From Amycolatopsis balhimycina FH 1894 (GTDB taxonomy: Bacteria > Actinomycetota > Actinomycetes > Mycobacteriales > Pseudonocardiaceae): a stretch of 64,000 nucleotides of DNA. The position numbers and the translations under genes were made by a program. The notes under the pieces were generated by a model, which made no database searches, was not told the origin of the DNA, and saw only the letters and a list, made by a program, of their open reading frames with translations. The stretch is from contig NZ_KB913037.1 in NCBI RefSeq assembly GCF_000384295.1, positions 4,908,868 to 4,972,867 of the forward strand. Reading direction: 5' to 3'. This document shows, piece after piece, positions 53,521 through 60,985 of this stretch (positions within the stretch are counted from its first letter, which is position 1; the number at the start of each line of letters is the position of its first letter).

Positions 53521-54744
53521 ATGCGTATCTTCCTCCGCCGCGCCCTGCCCGCGGCCGTCGCCACGGTTTCCGTTCTGGTACTGGCGACGCTCGGCCCGCC
53601 ATCGGCTTCGGCCGCGTCCTTCTACGATCCGCCGTCCCCCCTCCCCGCCGGCGCCAACGGCGACCTCATCCGGCACGAGGCGTCGACGTTCTACGTCGAT
53701 CCGATCCAGCTGATCAAGGCCGACGCGAACGTGCAGCGGATCATGTACCGCAGCACCGACACGCACGGCTCGCCGATCGCCGTCACCGGCACGGTGCTGA
53801 CCCCGCGGTCGGCGTGGCACGGCACCGGCGCGCGCCCGATCGTCTCCTACGCCGTCGGCACCCAGGGCGAGGGCGACGACTGCGCGCCGTCGAAAGCGCT
53901 TGCCGCGGGCTTCGAGTACGAAGGGCCGTTCATCGCCGGGCTGCTGACGCGGGGCTACGGCGTCGTCGTCACCGACTACGAAGGGCTCGGCACGCCGGGC
54001 GACCACACGTACGTCAACCGCGCGGCGGAGGCGCACGCGGTGCTCGACGCGATCCGCGCGGCACAGCGGCTGCCGGAGGGGGGGCTCCCGGCCGACGGCC
54101 CGGTCGCGATCGCGGGCTACTCCCAGGGCGGCGGCGCGTCAGCCGCGGCGGCCGAACTCCAGCCGAGCTACGCGCCCGAACTGAACCTCAAGGGCGCCTA
54201 CGCCGGCGCGGTGCCGGCGGACCTCGCCGAGGTGGCCAAGAACCTCGACGGCCACTACGCGGTCGGCTTCCTCGGCTTCGCGCTGGTGAGCATGAACTAC
54301 GCGTACCCGGAGCTGAACATCCCGGCGCTGCTCAACACGCGCGGCAAGCAGCTGTTCGAGCAGGTCCGGACCGAGTGCACGGTCGAGGCGATCGCCGCGC
54401 ACGCGTTCACGCAGTCGTCGACGCTGACCAACGACGGCCGCTCGCTGACCTCGTACCTCGGTGACGAGCCGTACCGGTCGCGGGTGGCCGAGCAGAAGAT
54501 CGGGTCGCTGAAGCCGGCGGTGCCGGTGCTGATCGTCCACAGCGCGCTCGACGACATCGTGCCCTACGCGCAGGACCGCGACCTGGGCCGGACGTGGTGC
54601 GGCAAGGGCGTGAAGGTGCAGTTCAGCACGACGCTGATCCCGACGCACGTGCTCGGCGCGGTACGGGCGTTCCCCGAGGCGTTCGCCTGGCTCGAGGGCC
54701 GCTTCGCCGGCCTCCCCGCACCGGTCAACTGCGGCTGGTTCTGA
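53521..54744 (+). CDS. Secreted lipase (LIP/PF03583 family)
   Basis: A 407-residue exported alpha/beta hydrolase. The signal peptide is about 1-31 (cleavage near ASA-AS). The nucleophile elbow is GYSQGG (Ser about 201), the acid is likely in HSALDDIVPY, and the histidine in THVLG. The layout, starting FYDPPSPLP, matches secretory lipases of the LIP family. It hydrolyses acylglycerols or related esters outside the cell. ATG 53521 has GAGGAGC upstream. Confidence 0.88.
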   Translation: MRIFLRRALPAAVATVSVLVLATLGPPSASAASFYDPPSPLPAGANGDLIRHEASTFYVDPIQLIKADANVQRIMYRSTDTHGSPIAVTGTVLTPRSAWHGTGARPIVSYAVGTQGEGDDCAPSKALAAGFEYEGPFIAGLLTRGYGVVVTDYEGLGTPGDHTYVNRAAEAHAVLDAIRAAQRLPEGGLPADGPVAIAGYSQGGGASAAAAELQPSYAPELNLKGAYAGAVPADLAEVAKNLDGHYAVGFLGFALVSMNYAYPELNIPALLNTRGKQLFEQVRTECTVEAIAAHAFTQSSTLTNDGRSLTSYLGDEPYRSRVAEQKIGSLKPAVPVLIVHSALDDIVPYAQDRDLGRTWCGKGVKVQFSTTLIPTHVLGAVRAFPEAFAWLEGRFAGLPAPVNCGWF

Positions 54745-54756
54745 CCCTGCCGAAAG

Positions 54757-54807
54757 CCGTGAATGGCACATTGAGGGACTTAGAGTCCCTCAATGTGCCA
54801 TTCACGG
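54757..54807. repeat. Perfect 24-bp inverted repeat at the convergent lipase/DUF3151 junction
   Basis: Arms 54757-54780 and 54784-54807 around a TAG loop, same sequence family as 24751 and 41140. It lies between the lipase stop (54744) and the DUF3151 stop (54816) and probably terminates both. Confidence 0.9.
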
Positions 54808-54815
54808 ACTTGGGG

Positions 54816-55226
54816 TCACTTCAGGCCGGTGGCCTCGGAAGCGGCGGGGTCGGAGTCGGCGAGGAAGGTCCGGCAGCGCTCGTACTCCTCGGTCTCGCCG
54901 ATCTTCCCGGCGGACTTGCCGAGCACGGCGAGAGCGCGCAGGAACCCCTGGTTGGGGCGGTGCGACCACGGCACCGGGCCGAAGCCCTTCCAGCCCGCGC
55001 GGCGCAGCTGGTCGAGACCCCGGTGGTAACCGGTGCGGGCATACGCGTACGCGGCGACGGTCTCGCCCGCGTCCAGGGCCTTCTCGGCCAGCGAAGCCCA
55101 CGCTTCGCTGTAGTCGGGGTGTTCGGCGGCGACGGCGGCCGGGTCGTTCCCGGCGTCGAGCGCGGCCTGGGCGGTGGTGTGCTCGGGCAGCAGCGTCGGC
55201 CCGGGGCCGAGCAGGTTGTGCGTCAT
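54816..55226 (-). CDS. DUF3151-family protein
   Basis: A 136-residue cytosolic protein of the actinobacterial DUF3151 family. Typical blocks: NLLGPGPTLLPEH, HPDYSEAWASLAEKAL, AYAYARTGYHRGLDQLRRAGWKG and VPWSHRPNQGFLRAL. The repeated helices suggest a TPR-like fold. The family is usually found near fba, as here. ATG 55226 is preferred; ATG 55235 adds three residues. Confidence 0.85.
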   Translation of the reverse strand: MTHNLLGPGPTLLPEHTTAQAALDAGNDPAAVAAEHPDYSEAWASLAEKALDAGETVAAYAYARTGYHRGLDQLRRAGWKGFGPVPWSHRPNQGFLRALAVLGKSAGKIGETEEYERCRTFLADSDPAASEATGLK

Positions 55227-55258
55227 GCCGCCCATTGTGCCTCTAGAAGATTGTGCCC

Positions 55259-55345
55259 TCAGAAGAACAGGCTCCCGAGCACCCCGGCACCGGCCAGCAC
55301 CAGCGCGGCGACCAGCACGCCCGCGACAACTCGTTTCGGCATCAT
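55259..55345 (-). CDS. Possible 28-residue single-helix membrane peptide
   Basis: Starting at ATG 55345 the frame encodes a basic MMPKR followed by a hydrophobic helix (VVAGVLVAALVLAGAGVLG) and stops at 55259. The sequence is a perfect small membrane-protein pattern, but the RBS is poor and the open frame continues far upstream in a shadow. It may be a real micropeptide or chance. Confidence 0.35.
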   Translation of the reverse strand: MMPKRVVAGVLVAALVLAGAGVLGSLFF

Positions 55346-55408
55346 GGCCGCACACCATGCCAACCCGTGGCCGCGGAAAGCAAGTCGTCCACCCCTACGG
55401 GTGAACCC

Positions 55409-55444
55409 TGGCGCGAAGCGCCTCCGTTGAGGGCGGTGGTGGGG
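55409..55444. repeat. Second copy of the 36-bp segment found inside the broken palindrome
   Basis: It shares AGCGCCTCCGTTGAGGG and the following G-rich tail with 38493-38529; only a few positions differ. Here it is not inside the palindrome family, so it is an independent short repeat. It lies between the 28-residue frame and the membrane-protein gene. Confidence 0.65.
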
Positions 55445-55516
55445 AAGAAGGTCGGGGGAACCCCGATTTTCGCGTCCTTTGCCACGGTCTTGGCCCACTC
55501 GTGACCATGACCGGCC

Positions 55517-56707
55517 ATGATGTCTCGCATGGCCAAGGCAGTCGACGTCCCGGCGGACGTGATCCCGCGCAGCCCGATCGGCAAGACACGGCTGTTCTTC
55601 ACGCGGCACTGGCACCGCGGCGCCCCCGGGCAGCCGACGCCGGACTGGGTGCTGCGGTTCTGCTACGGGATGTGGCTGACGGCGTTCGCGTTCAAGCTGG
55701 TCGGCTCGTCGTGGGACATGTCGTGGCACTTCCGGTGGCTGCGCGACGACCTGGCACCTCCGCACCTGATCAACACCGTGGGCACGGTGATCATCGTGGT
55801 GCTGGTGGCGATCCACAGCTACACGGGCCTGGGCTGCGACAAGCGGTCGCTGCGGCTGATGCAGATCGGCCTGCTGACGTTCCTGGTCGCGGCGCCGCTC
55901 GACGTGATCAACCACCGCGTCAACGGGCTCGACCTGACCGCGTGGAGCCCGTCGCACCTGATGCTCTACCTGGGCACGGGCATCATGCAGGCCGGCGTGC
56001 TGCTGGGCTGGCTGAAGTTCGCCCCGCCCGGCCGGTTCCGCACCGGCGTGCTGCTGGCGCTGTGGGCGTTCTTCCTGGAGAACACGTTCTTCCCGAACGG
56101 CCAGCAGGAGTACGGCATCCTCGGCCTGCGTGCGTGGGAGCGCGGGAAGCCGGAGGCCGAGCAGACGCTGCTGGACTTCGCGGCCAACCAGATCGGCCAC
56201 CCGGTCGACCGGACGGCGGTCCTGCACTTCACGATGCCGATCCCGGAGTGGGTGTACCCGCTGTGGGGCATCGGCGTGATGGCGTTGATCCTGGCCCTGG
56301 CCCGCCGGACCCTGGGTTTCCGCTGGTCGGCTTCCGCGGTGGCGCTGGCGTACGTCGCGTACCGCTCGGTGATGTGGCCGCTGCTGCTGGGGCTGGGCTT
56401 CCCGGTGTCGACGGTGCCGTTCTACCTGCTTTTCGTCGGCCTCGCGGTGGACCTGGCGTTCACGATCGGCCGCGGCCACGGCATTCTGACGGCGGGCGTC
56501 GGAGCCCTGCTGGTGACGGCGTTCGGGTACGGCGCGTTCTGGCTGCAGTCACAGTTCCGGCCCTGGGTGCTGGGCGACGCGCACACGGAGTCAGCCCCAC
56601 CGGCGGCCTACTGGACGGCGGCGGTGGTGCTGGCGGGAGTGTTCGTGCTGTGGGCAGCGGCCGGTCCGGCTTTGCGCCGATGGTCCTCGAGGCGGGTCAC
56701 GACGTAG
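55517..56707 (+). CDS. Polytopic membrane protein of unknown function
   Basis: A 396-residue protein with about nine predicted membrane helices. The TM1 region (WVLRFCYGMWLTAFAFKLVGSSWDMSWHF) and a SPSHLMLYLG segment contain conserved-looking histidines and charged residues within the membrane, as in some copper or cytochrome-associated families, but no family is recognised. Three starts are possible (ATG 55517, 55520 and 55529). It precedes a 40-residue frame and faces fba. Confidence 0.75.
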   Translation: MMSRMAKAVDVPADVIPRSPIGKTRLFFTRHWHRGAPGQPTPDWVLRFCYGMWLTAFAFKLVGSSWDMSWHFRWLRDDLAPPHLINTVGTVIIVVLVAIHSYTGLGCDKRSLRLMQIGLLTFLVAAPLDVINHRVNGLDLTAWSPSHLMLYLGTGIMQAGVLLGWLKFAPPGRFRTGVLLALWAFFLENTFFPNGQQEYGILGLRAWERGKPEAEQTLLDFAANQIGHPVDRTAVLHFTMPIPEWVYPLWGIGVMALILALARRTLGFRWSASAVALAYVAYRSVMWPLLLGLGFPVSTVPFYLLFVGLAVDLAFTIGRGHGILTAGVGALLVTAFGYGAFWLQSQFRPWVLGDAHTESAPPAAYWTAAVVLAGVFVLWAAAGPALRRWSSRRVTT

Positions 56708-56721
56708 CCCATACTCGTTCG

Positions 56722-56844
56722 ATGAAGATCATCGACGAAGTCGAGCTTCGCGACGAACTCGACGACATCATGGACGCCGTGGAGATCGCCGAGTTGCGAC
56801 TGCCGGCCCGGCGCAGGCGATTACCCGAGGCGGACAACGTCTGA
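56722..56844 (+). CDS. Possible 40-residue charged protein
   Basis: ATG 56722 encodes an acidic helix (IIDEVELRDELDDIMDAVEIAEL) and an Arg-rich segment before the stop at 56844. The acidic-then-basic layout resembles small regulatory proteins, but no family fits and the RBS is weak. It begins 14 bp after the membrane-protein stop, and a strong terminator follows within 10 bp, which argues for a real unit. Confidence 0.4.
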   Translation: MKIIDEVELRDELDDIMDAVEIAELRLPARRRRLPEADNV

Positions 56845-56850
56845 ACACGA

Positions 56851-56889
56851 CGAAGGGGCCGCCACGAAACTTCCGTGGCGGCCCCTTCG
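56851..56889. terminator. Bidirectional terminator hairpin between the 40-residue frame and fba
   Basis: A perfect 16-bp stem (56851-56866 with 56874-56889) with a 7-nt loop lies between two convergent stops (56844 and 56897). There is no U-tract, but stem length and G+C content are high. Confidence 0.75.
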
Positions 56890-56896
56890 CGCGTGA

Positions 56897-57928
56897 CTAC
56901 TTGAGCTTCGTCCCCGCCGAGCCGAGCGCCTGGCAGGCCTCGACCACACGCTGAGCCATGCCGGCCTCCGCGGCCTTCAGGTACGAGCGCGGGTCGTAGA
57001 CCTTCTTGTTGCCGACCTCGCCGTCGATCTTCAGCACTCCGTCGTAGTTCTTGAAGAAGTGGTCGACGATCGGGCGCGTGAACGCGTACTGCGTGTCCGT
57101 GTCGACGTTCATCTTCACCACGCCGTACGACACCGCCTCGCGGATCTCCTCCGGCAGCGAGCCCGAGCCGCCGTGGAAGACCAGCTCGAACGGCTTCGAG
57201 CCCGCGTCCAGGCCGAGCTTCTTCGACGCCGCCTCCTGGCCGCCCTTCAGCACGTCCGGGCGCAGCTTCACGTTGCCCGGCTTGTACACGCCGTGGACGT
57301 TGCCGAACGTCGCCGCCAGCAGGTAACGACCGCGGTCGCCCGAGCCCAGCGCGTCGATCGTCTTCAGGAAGTCGCCTTCGGCCGTGTACAGCTTCTCGTT
57401 GATCTCCGCCTCGACGCCGTCCTCTTCGCCGCCGACGACGCCGATCTCGACCTCGAGGATGATCTTCGCGGCCGCCGTCTTGGCGAGCAGCTCCTGGGCG
57501 ATCTCGAGGTTCTCGTCGAGGTCGATCGCCGAGCCGTCCCACATGTGGGACTGGAACAGCGGGTTCTGGCCGTTCTTCACGCGCTCGGCCGAGATCTCGA
57601 TCAGCGGGCGGACGAAGCCGTCCAGCTTGTCCTTCGGGCAGTGGTCCGTGTGCAGCGCGACGTTCACGCCGTACTTCGCCGCCACGACCTGCGCGAACTC
57701 CGCCAGCGCGGCCGCGCCGGTCACCATGTCCTTGACCTTCTGGCCCGACGCGAACTCCGCGCCGCCGGTGGAGAACTGGATGATGCCGTCGCTCTCCGCC
57801 TCGGCGAAGCCGCGAATGGCGGCGTTCACGGTCTCGGACGAGGTCACGTTGATGGCCGGGTAGGCGAACTCGTTCGCCTTGGCCCGGTCGAGCATCTCCG
57901 CGTAGACCTCGGGGGTGGCGATGGGCAT
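56897..57928 (-). CDS. fba: Class II fructose-bisphosphate aldolase
   Basis: Fba cleaves fructose-1,6-bisphosphate to DHAP and GAP using zinc. The 343 residues contain the metal-site block LHTDHCPKDK, the second metal region EVEIGVVGGEEDGVE, and FELVFHGGSGS and VVKMNVDTDTQY at the phosphate site. ATG 57928 is preceded by AAGGAGGAG, a strong RBS. Nearby DUF3151 and, farther away, purA fit the usual actinobacterial neighbourhood. Confidence 0.96.
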   Translation of the reverse strand: MPIATPEVYAEMLDRAKANEFAYPAINVTSSETVNAAIRGFAEAESDGIIQFSTGGAEFASGQKVKDMVTGAAALAEFAQVVAAKYGVNVALHTDHCPKDKLDGFVRPLIEISAERVKNGQNPLFQSHMWDGSAIDLDENLEIAQELLAKTAAAKIILEVEIGVVGGEEDGVEAEINEKLYTAEGDFLKTIDALGSGDRGRYLLAATFGNVHGVYKPGNVKLRPDVLKGGQEAASKKLGLDAGSKPFELVFHGGSGSLPEEIREAVSYGVVKMNVDTDTQYAFTRPIVDHFFKNYDGVLKIDGEVGNKKVYDPRSYLKAAEAGMAQRVVEACQALGSAGTKLK

Positions 57929-58049
57929 CGTTGACTCCTCCTTGACACAGGGTGGTCCCGACCGCATCGTACGAGGTCCTCCGCCACCGCACACCGGTCC
58001 CCGCACAGAAACTTCCGCGCACGTGGAATCGGTTCAGAAGAGGGTCCGC

Positions 58050-58076
58050 CCGGCCGCCGGATGCACCGGCGGCCGG
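58050..58076. terminator. Hairpin after the LLM oxidoreductase gene
   Basis: A perfect 11-bp G+C-only stem (58050-58060 with 58066-58076) and a 5-nt loop begins 8 bp beyond the stop of the LLM gene at 58084 on the minus strand. It can separate that transcript from fba, which starts 122 bp further on. Confidence 0.6.
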
Positions 58077-58083
58077 ATCGGGA

Positions 58084-58905
58084 TCACAGCAGCTCGGAGG
58101 CCAGCGCGCTGTATGCGGGCCACGGGTCTTCGTTCAGCACCTGCACGATGACCTGGTCCGCGCCCGCCTCGAGGTGCGCCCGCAGGCCGGTGGCGATCGT
58201 CGCCGCGTCGCCGTGGAGGGCCAGCGCGTCGACCAGGCGGTCGCTGCCCTCGCCTTCGAGGTCCTCGTCCGTGAAGCCGAGTTTCCGCAGGTTGGCGACG
58301 TAGTTCGACAGCCCCAGGTAGTACTTCACCGTCGCGCGGCCGATCGCCCTGGCCTCCTCGGCGTCGGTCCCGAGGACGACCTTGTGCTCCGGCGCCAGCA
58401 GCTTGCCCGAGCCGAGGATCTCCCGGGTGCCGCGAGTGTGCTCCGGCGTCGCCAGGTATGGGTGCGCACCCGCGGTCCGGTCACCGGCCAGCTTGACGAC
58501 CTTCGGCCCGAGCGCGGCCAACGCCCGCCCGGAGACCGGCACGCCCGCCTTGTCGAGGCCGTCGAGGTAGTCGACCAACGCCTCGTACGGCTTCTTGTAC
58601 TCCTTGGTCGCTTCGCGGTGCCCCGCGCCGACGCCGAGCAGGAAACGGTCCGGGTACTTCCCCGCGATCCGCTCGTACGCCTTCGCGATCGAAGCCGGTT
58701 CGTCCTGCCAGATGTTCACGATGCCGGTCGCGATGACCAGGTGGTCGGTCGCCGCGAGCAGGTCGTCGACGTAAGCGAGGTCGCCGCCCGGGGACGCCCC
58801 CAGCCAGATCGCGCCGTAGCCGAGCTTCTCCGCCTCCGCCGCGAAGTTCGCGTCGACGCCCGAGTAGTGCCGCCAGATACCGAGCTTGCCGAGTTCGATT
58901 GCCAT
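58084..58905 (-). CDS. LLM-class F420-dependent oxidoreductase
   Basis: A 273-residue luciferase-like monooxygenase-fold protein of the actinobacterial F420-dependent group. The family-type N-terminus (LGKLGIWRHYSGVDANFAAEAEKLGYGAIWLG) and the cofactor region FLLGVGAGHREATKEY are visible. It probably uses reduced F420 for hydride transfer to an unknown substrate. ATG 58905 has GGAG upstream; 47 earlier codons are a shadow of the divergent gene's leader. Divergent from the aldo/keto reductase. Confidence 0.85.
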   Translation of the reverse strand: MAIELGKLGIWRHYSGVDANFAAEAEKLGYGAIWLGASPGGDLAYVDDLLAATDHLVIATGIVNIWQDEPASIAKAYERIAGKYPDRFLLGVGAGHREATKEYKKPYEALVDYLDGLDKAGVPVSGRALAALGPKVVKLAGDRTAGAHPYLATPEHTRGTREILGSGKLLAPEHKVVLGTDAEEARAIGRATVKYYLGLSNYVANLRKLGFTDEDLEGEGSDRLVDALALHGDAATIATGLRAHLEAGADQVIVQVLNEDPWPAYSALASELL

Positions 58906-58990
58906 GGAACACTCCAACGCACGAGAAACCGATTTTCGTCCCGGCGTCCCATTCTGTGGAAAACCGCTGGAACGGGCTAGCGTCGAACGC

Positions 58991-59905
58991 ATGACCAAGC
59001 TGGGCACCACCGACCTCGACGTGTACGGACTCAACCTCGGCGGCAACGTCTTCGGCTGGACGGCGGACGAGCCGCAGTCCTTCGCCGTGCTGGACGCCTA
59101 CACCGCCGCGGGCGGCAATTTCGTGGACTCCGCCGACCTCTACGGCGGCGGCGGGGGCTCGGAGGAGATCCTGGGCAACTGGCTGACCGCGCGACACAAC
59201 CGCGACGACGTCATCGTCGCGACCAAGGTCGGGTTGTGGGACGACAGGCCGGGCCTGTCCGCGAAGAACATCCAGGCGGCCGCGGAGGATTCCCTGCGCC
59301 GCCTGAAGACCGACCACATCGACCTCTACTACGCCCACCGCGACGACCCGGACACCCCGCTCGAAGAGACCCTCGAAGCGTTCGACGCGCTGGTCCGCGC
59401 GGGCAAGGTCCGCTACCTGGGCGCCTCCAACTACACCGCCGGACGGCTTGCCGAAGCACTGTCCATTTCGGACCGGAACGGGCTGGCGCGATACGCCGTC
59501 CTGCAGCCGCACTACAACCTCGTCGAACGGGACTACGAGCGCGACCTCGCCCCGCTCGTCGAGCGCGAAGGCCTGGCCACACTGCCGTACTTCGCCCTCG
59601 CGCTGGGATTCCTCACCGGCAAGTACCGCACGAAGGACGAGACCGGCGACAGCCCGCGCGCCGCCCGCGCCGCGTCCTATTTGGACGGCCGGGGCGAGCG
59701 TGTGCTCGCGGCACTCGACGAAGTGGCGCGGGCGCACGGCGTCTCGGTCGCCACAGTGTCGCTCGCGTGGCTGCGCGTCCAGCCGACGGTCGCCGCGCCG
59801 ATCGCCAGCGCCCGGACGCCGGAGCAGCTCACCGACTTGATCGCGTCGGTGCGCCTCGACCTCTCGAACGCCGAGGTCACCGCCCTGAGCGACGCCGCAA
59901 GCTGA
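58991..59905 (+). CDS. Aldo/keto reductase
   Basis: A 304-residue NADPH-dependent TIM-barrel reductase. Catalytic residues appear in FVDSADLYGGGG (Asp, Tyr), VIVATKVG (Lys) and LYYAHRDDP (His). The C-terminal APIASARTPEQLTD binds the adenine phosphate. ATG 58991 is the natural start. There is no RBS, but TAGCGT lies 8 bp upstream, so the message may be leaderless. The long upstream open frame is excluded. Confidence 0.88.
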   Translation: MTKLGTTDLDVYGLNLGGNVFGWTADEPQSFAVLDAYTAAGGNFVDSADLYGGGGGSEEILGNWLTARHNRDDVIVATKVGLWDDRPGLSAKNIQAAAEDSLRRLKTDHIDLYYAHRDDPDTPLEETLEAFDALVRAGKVRYLGASNYTAGRLAEALSISDRNGLARYAVLQPHYNLVERDYERDLAPLVEREGLATLPYFALALGFLTGKYRTKDETGDSPRAARAASYLDGRGERVLAALDEVARAHGVSVATVSLAWLRVQPTVAAPIASARTPEQLTDLIASVRLDLSNAEVTALSDAAS

Positions 59906-59921
59906 ACATACTCACGGGTAG

Positions 59922-59936
59922 CTTACTGCGGGTAAG
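59922..59936. promoter_or_regulatory. Operator-like CTTAC-N5-GTAAG upstream of the SDR gene
   Basis: A 5-bp arm, 5-bp spacer inverted repeat 40 bp before the SDR start. It is followed by TTGAGGTACGG, nearly the same sequence that follows the site upstream of the monooxygenase at 60931-60945. This suggests one regulator for both genes. Confidence 0.5.
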
Positions 59937-59975
59937 TTGAGGTACGGTGCCTCCAAGCGACGTCTAGGAGGCACC

Positions 59976-60911
59976 GTGGCCAACCCGTTTTCGCTGCTGA
60001 GCGGCACCAAGAAGGTCGACGGCAAGGTCGTGCTGATCACCGGTGCGGCGCGCGGCATCGGCGCCGGGCTGGCCGAGCGGCTCGCCGCCCGCGGCGCGAA
60101 GGTCGCGCTGGTCGGCCTCGAAGCCGAAGAGCAGCAGAAGGTCGCCGACCGGATCGGGCCGAACGCCCGCGCCTGGGAGGCCGACGTCACGAGCTGGGAC
60201 GCTCTGGAAAAAGCGACAGCGAGCGTCGTCGAGCACTTCGGCGGGATCGACGTCGTCATCGCGAACGCCGGCATCGCGACCGCGGGCTTCGTCCGCTCGG
60301 TCGACCGGGCCGCGTTCGAGAAGGTCATCGAGGTCGACCTGCTCGGTGTCTGGCGCACGTTCCGCGTCACGCTCCCGCACGTCATCGAGCGCAAGGGCTA
60401 CCTGCTGGCCATCTCGAGCCTGGCCGCGATCACGCACGCGCCGGGCATGGCGAACTACGCCGCCGCCAAGGCCGGCGTGGAAGCGTTTTCGAACAGCCTC
60501 CGCGCCGAAGTCGCCCACCTGGGCGTCAAGGTCGGCGTCGCGCACCCGACGTGGATCCGCACCGACCTCGTCGAGAGCGCCGACGCGCACCCGGTGTTCG
60601 GCAAGCTCCGCGCGTCGATGCCCGGCCTGCTCGGCAAGACCTACCCGCTGGACGTCGCTCTGGACGACCTCGAAGCGGGCATCCTCAAGCGCGCCCGGAC
60701 CATTCACGTGCCGCGCTGGGTCGGCGGCCTCAAGCTGCTCCGCGCGTTCCTGCCGCCGATCATCGAGATCGGCTCGCGCAGCCGGGTACCTTCGGCGGAC
60801 AAGGCCGCGCTGGCCGACATCGAGGCGCGCGGCGCGTTCGAGTCGGCGGTCACCGGCTACGGCGGGCGGGCCGCCACCACGGCCCGGGTGACGGGACGTA
60901 CCAACCAGTAG
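59976..60911 (+). CDS. Short-chain dehydrogenase, SadH-like
   Basis: A 311-residue SDR with TGAARGIG (about 22-29), NAGIA, a catalytic Ser in AISSLAAIT and YAAAKAG. The start ANPFSLLSGTKKVDGKVV resembles SadH of the mycobacterial mymA operon (Rv3085). GTG 59976 has AGGAGG upstream. It is directly followed by a Baeyer-Villiger-type monooxygenase, as in that operon. Likely oxidises a secondary alcohol or lipid. Confidence 0.87.
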   Translation: MANPFSLLSGTKKVDGKVVLITGAARGIGAGLAERLAARGAKVALVGLEAEEQQKVADRIGPNARAWEADVTSWDALEKATASVVEHFGGIDVVIANAGIATAGFVRSVDRAAFEKVIEVDLLGVWRTFRVTLPHVIERKGYLLAISSLAAITHAPGMANYAAAKAGVEAFSNSLRAEVAHLGVKVGVAHPTWIRTDLVESADAHPVFGKLRASMPGLLGKTYPLDVALDDLEAGILKRARTIHVPRWVGGLKLLRAFLPPIIEIGSRSRVPSADKAALADIEARGAFESAVTGYGGRAATTARVTGRTNQ

Positions 60912-60920
60912 GGAGTACTT

Positions 60921-60945
60921 TCAAGTAACTGTTACTTGAGGTAAC
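60921..60945. promoter_or_regulatory. Palindromic operator upstream of the monooxygenase gene
   Basis: TCAAGTAACTGTTACTTGA (60921-60939) is a perfect 9-1-9 palindrome, and the overlapping GTTAC-N5-GTAAC (60931-60945) matches the layout at 59922. It lies 41-65 bp before the monooxygenase ATG. A TetR-type regulator is likely; none is adjacent. Confidence 0.6.
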
Positions 60946-60985
60946 GTCATCCGGGCAGCATCCTCGAAACAGCGGAGGCCGACAG

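Noticed and set aside
46038..55226. A secondary-metabolite gene cluster
   Set aside because: A glycosyltransferase, an FAD protein and transporters occur together, but no polyketide, peptide or terpene synthase is present, and the genes are not co-oriented.
55346..56479. Long minus-strand extension of the 28-residue frame
   Set aside because: Its sequence is a His/Arg/Gln-rich shadow of the membrane protein on the plus strand.
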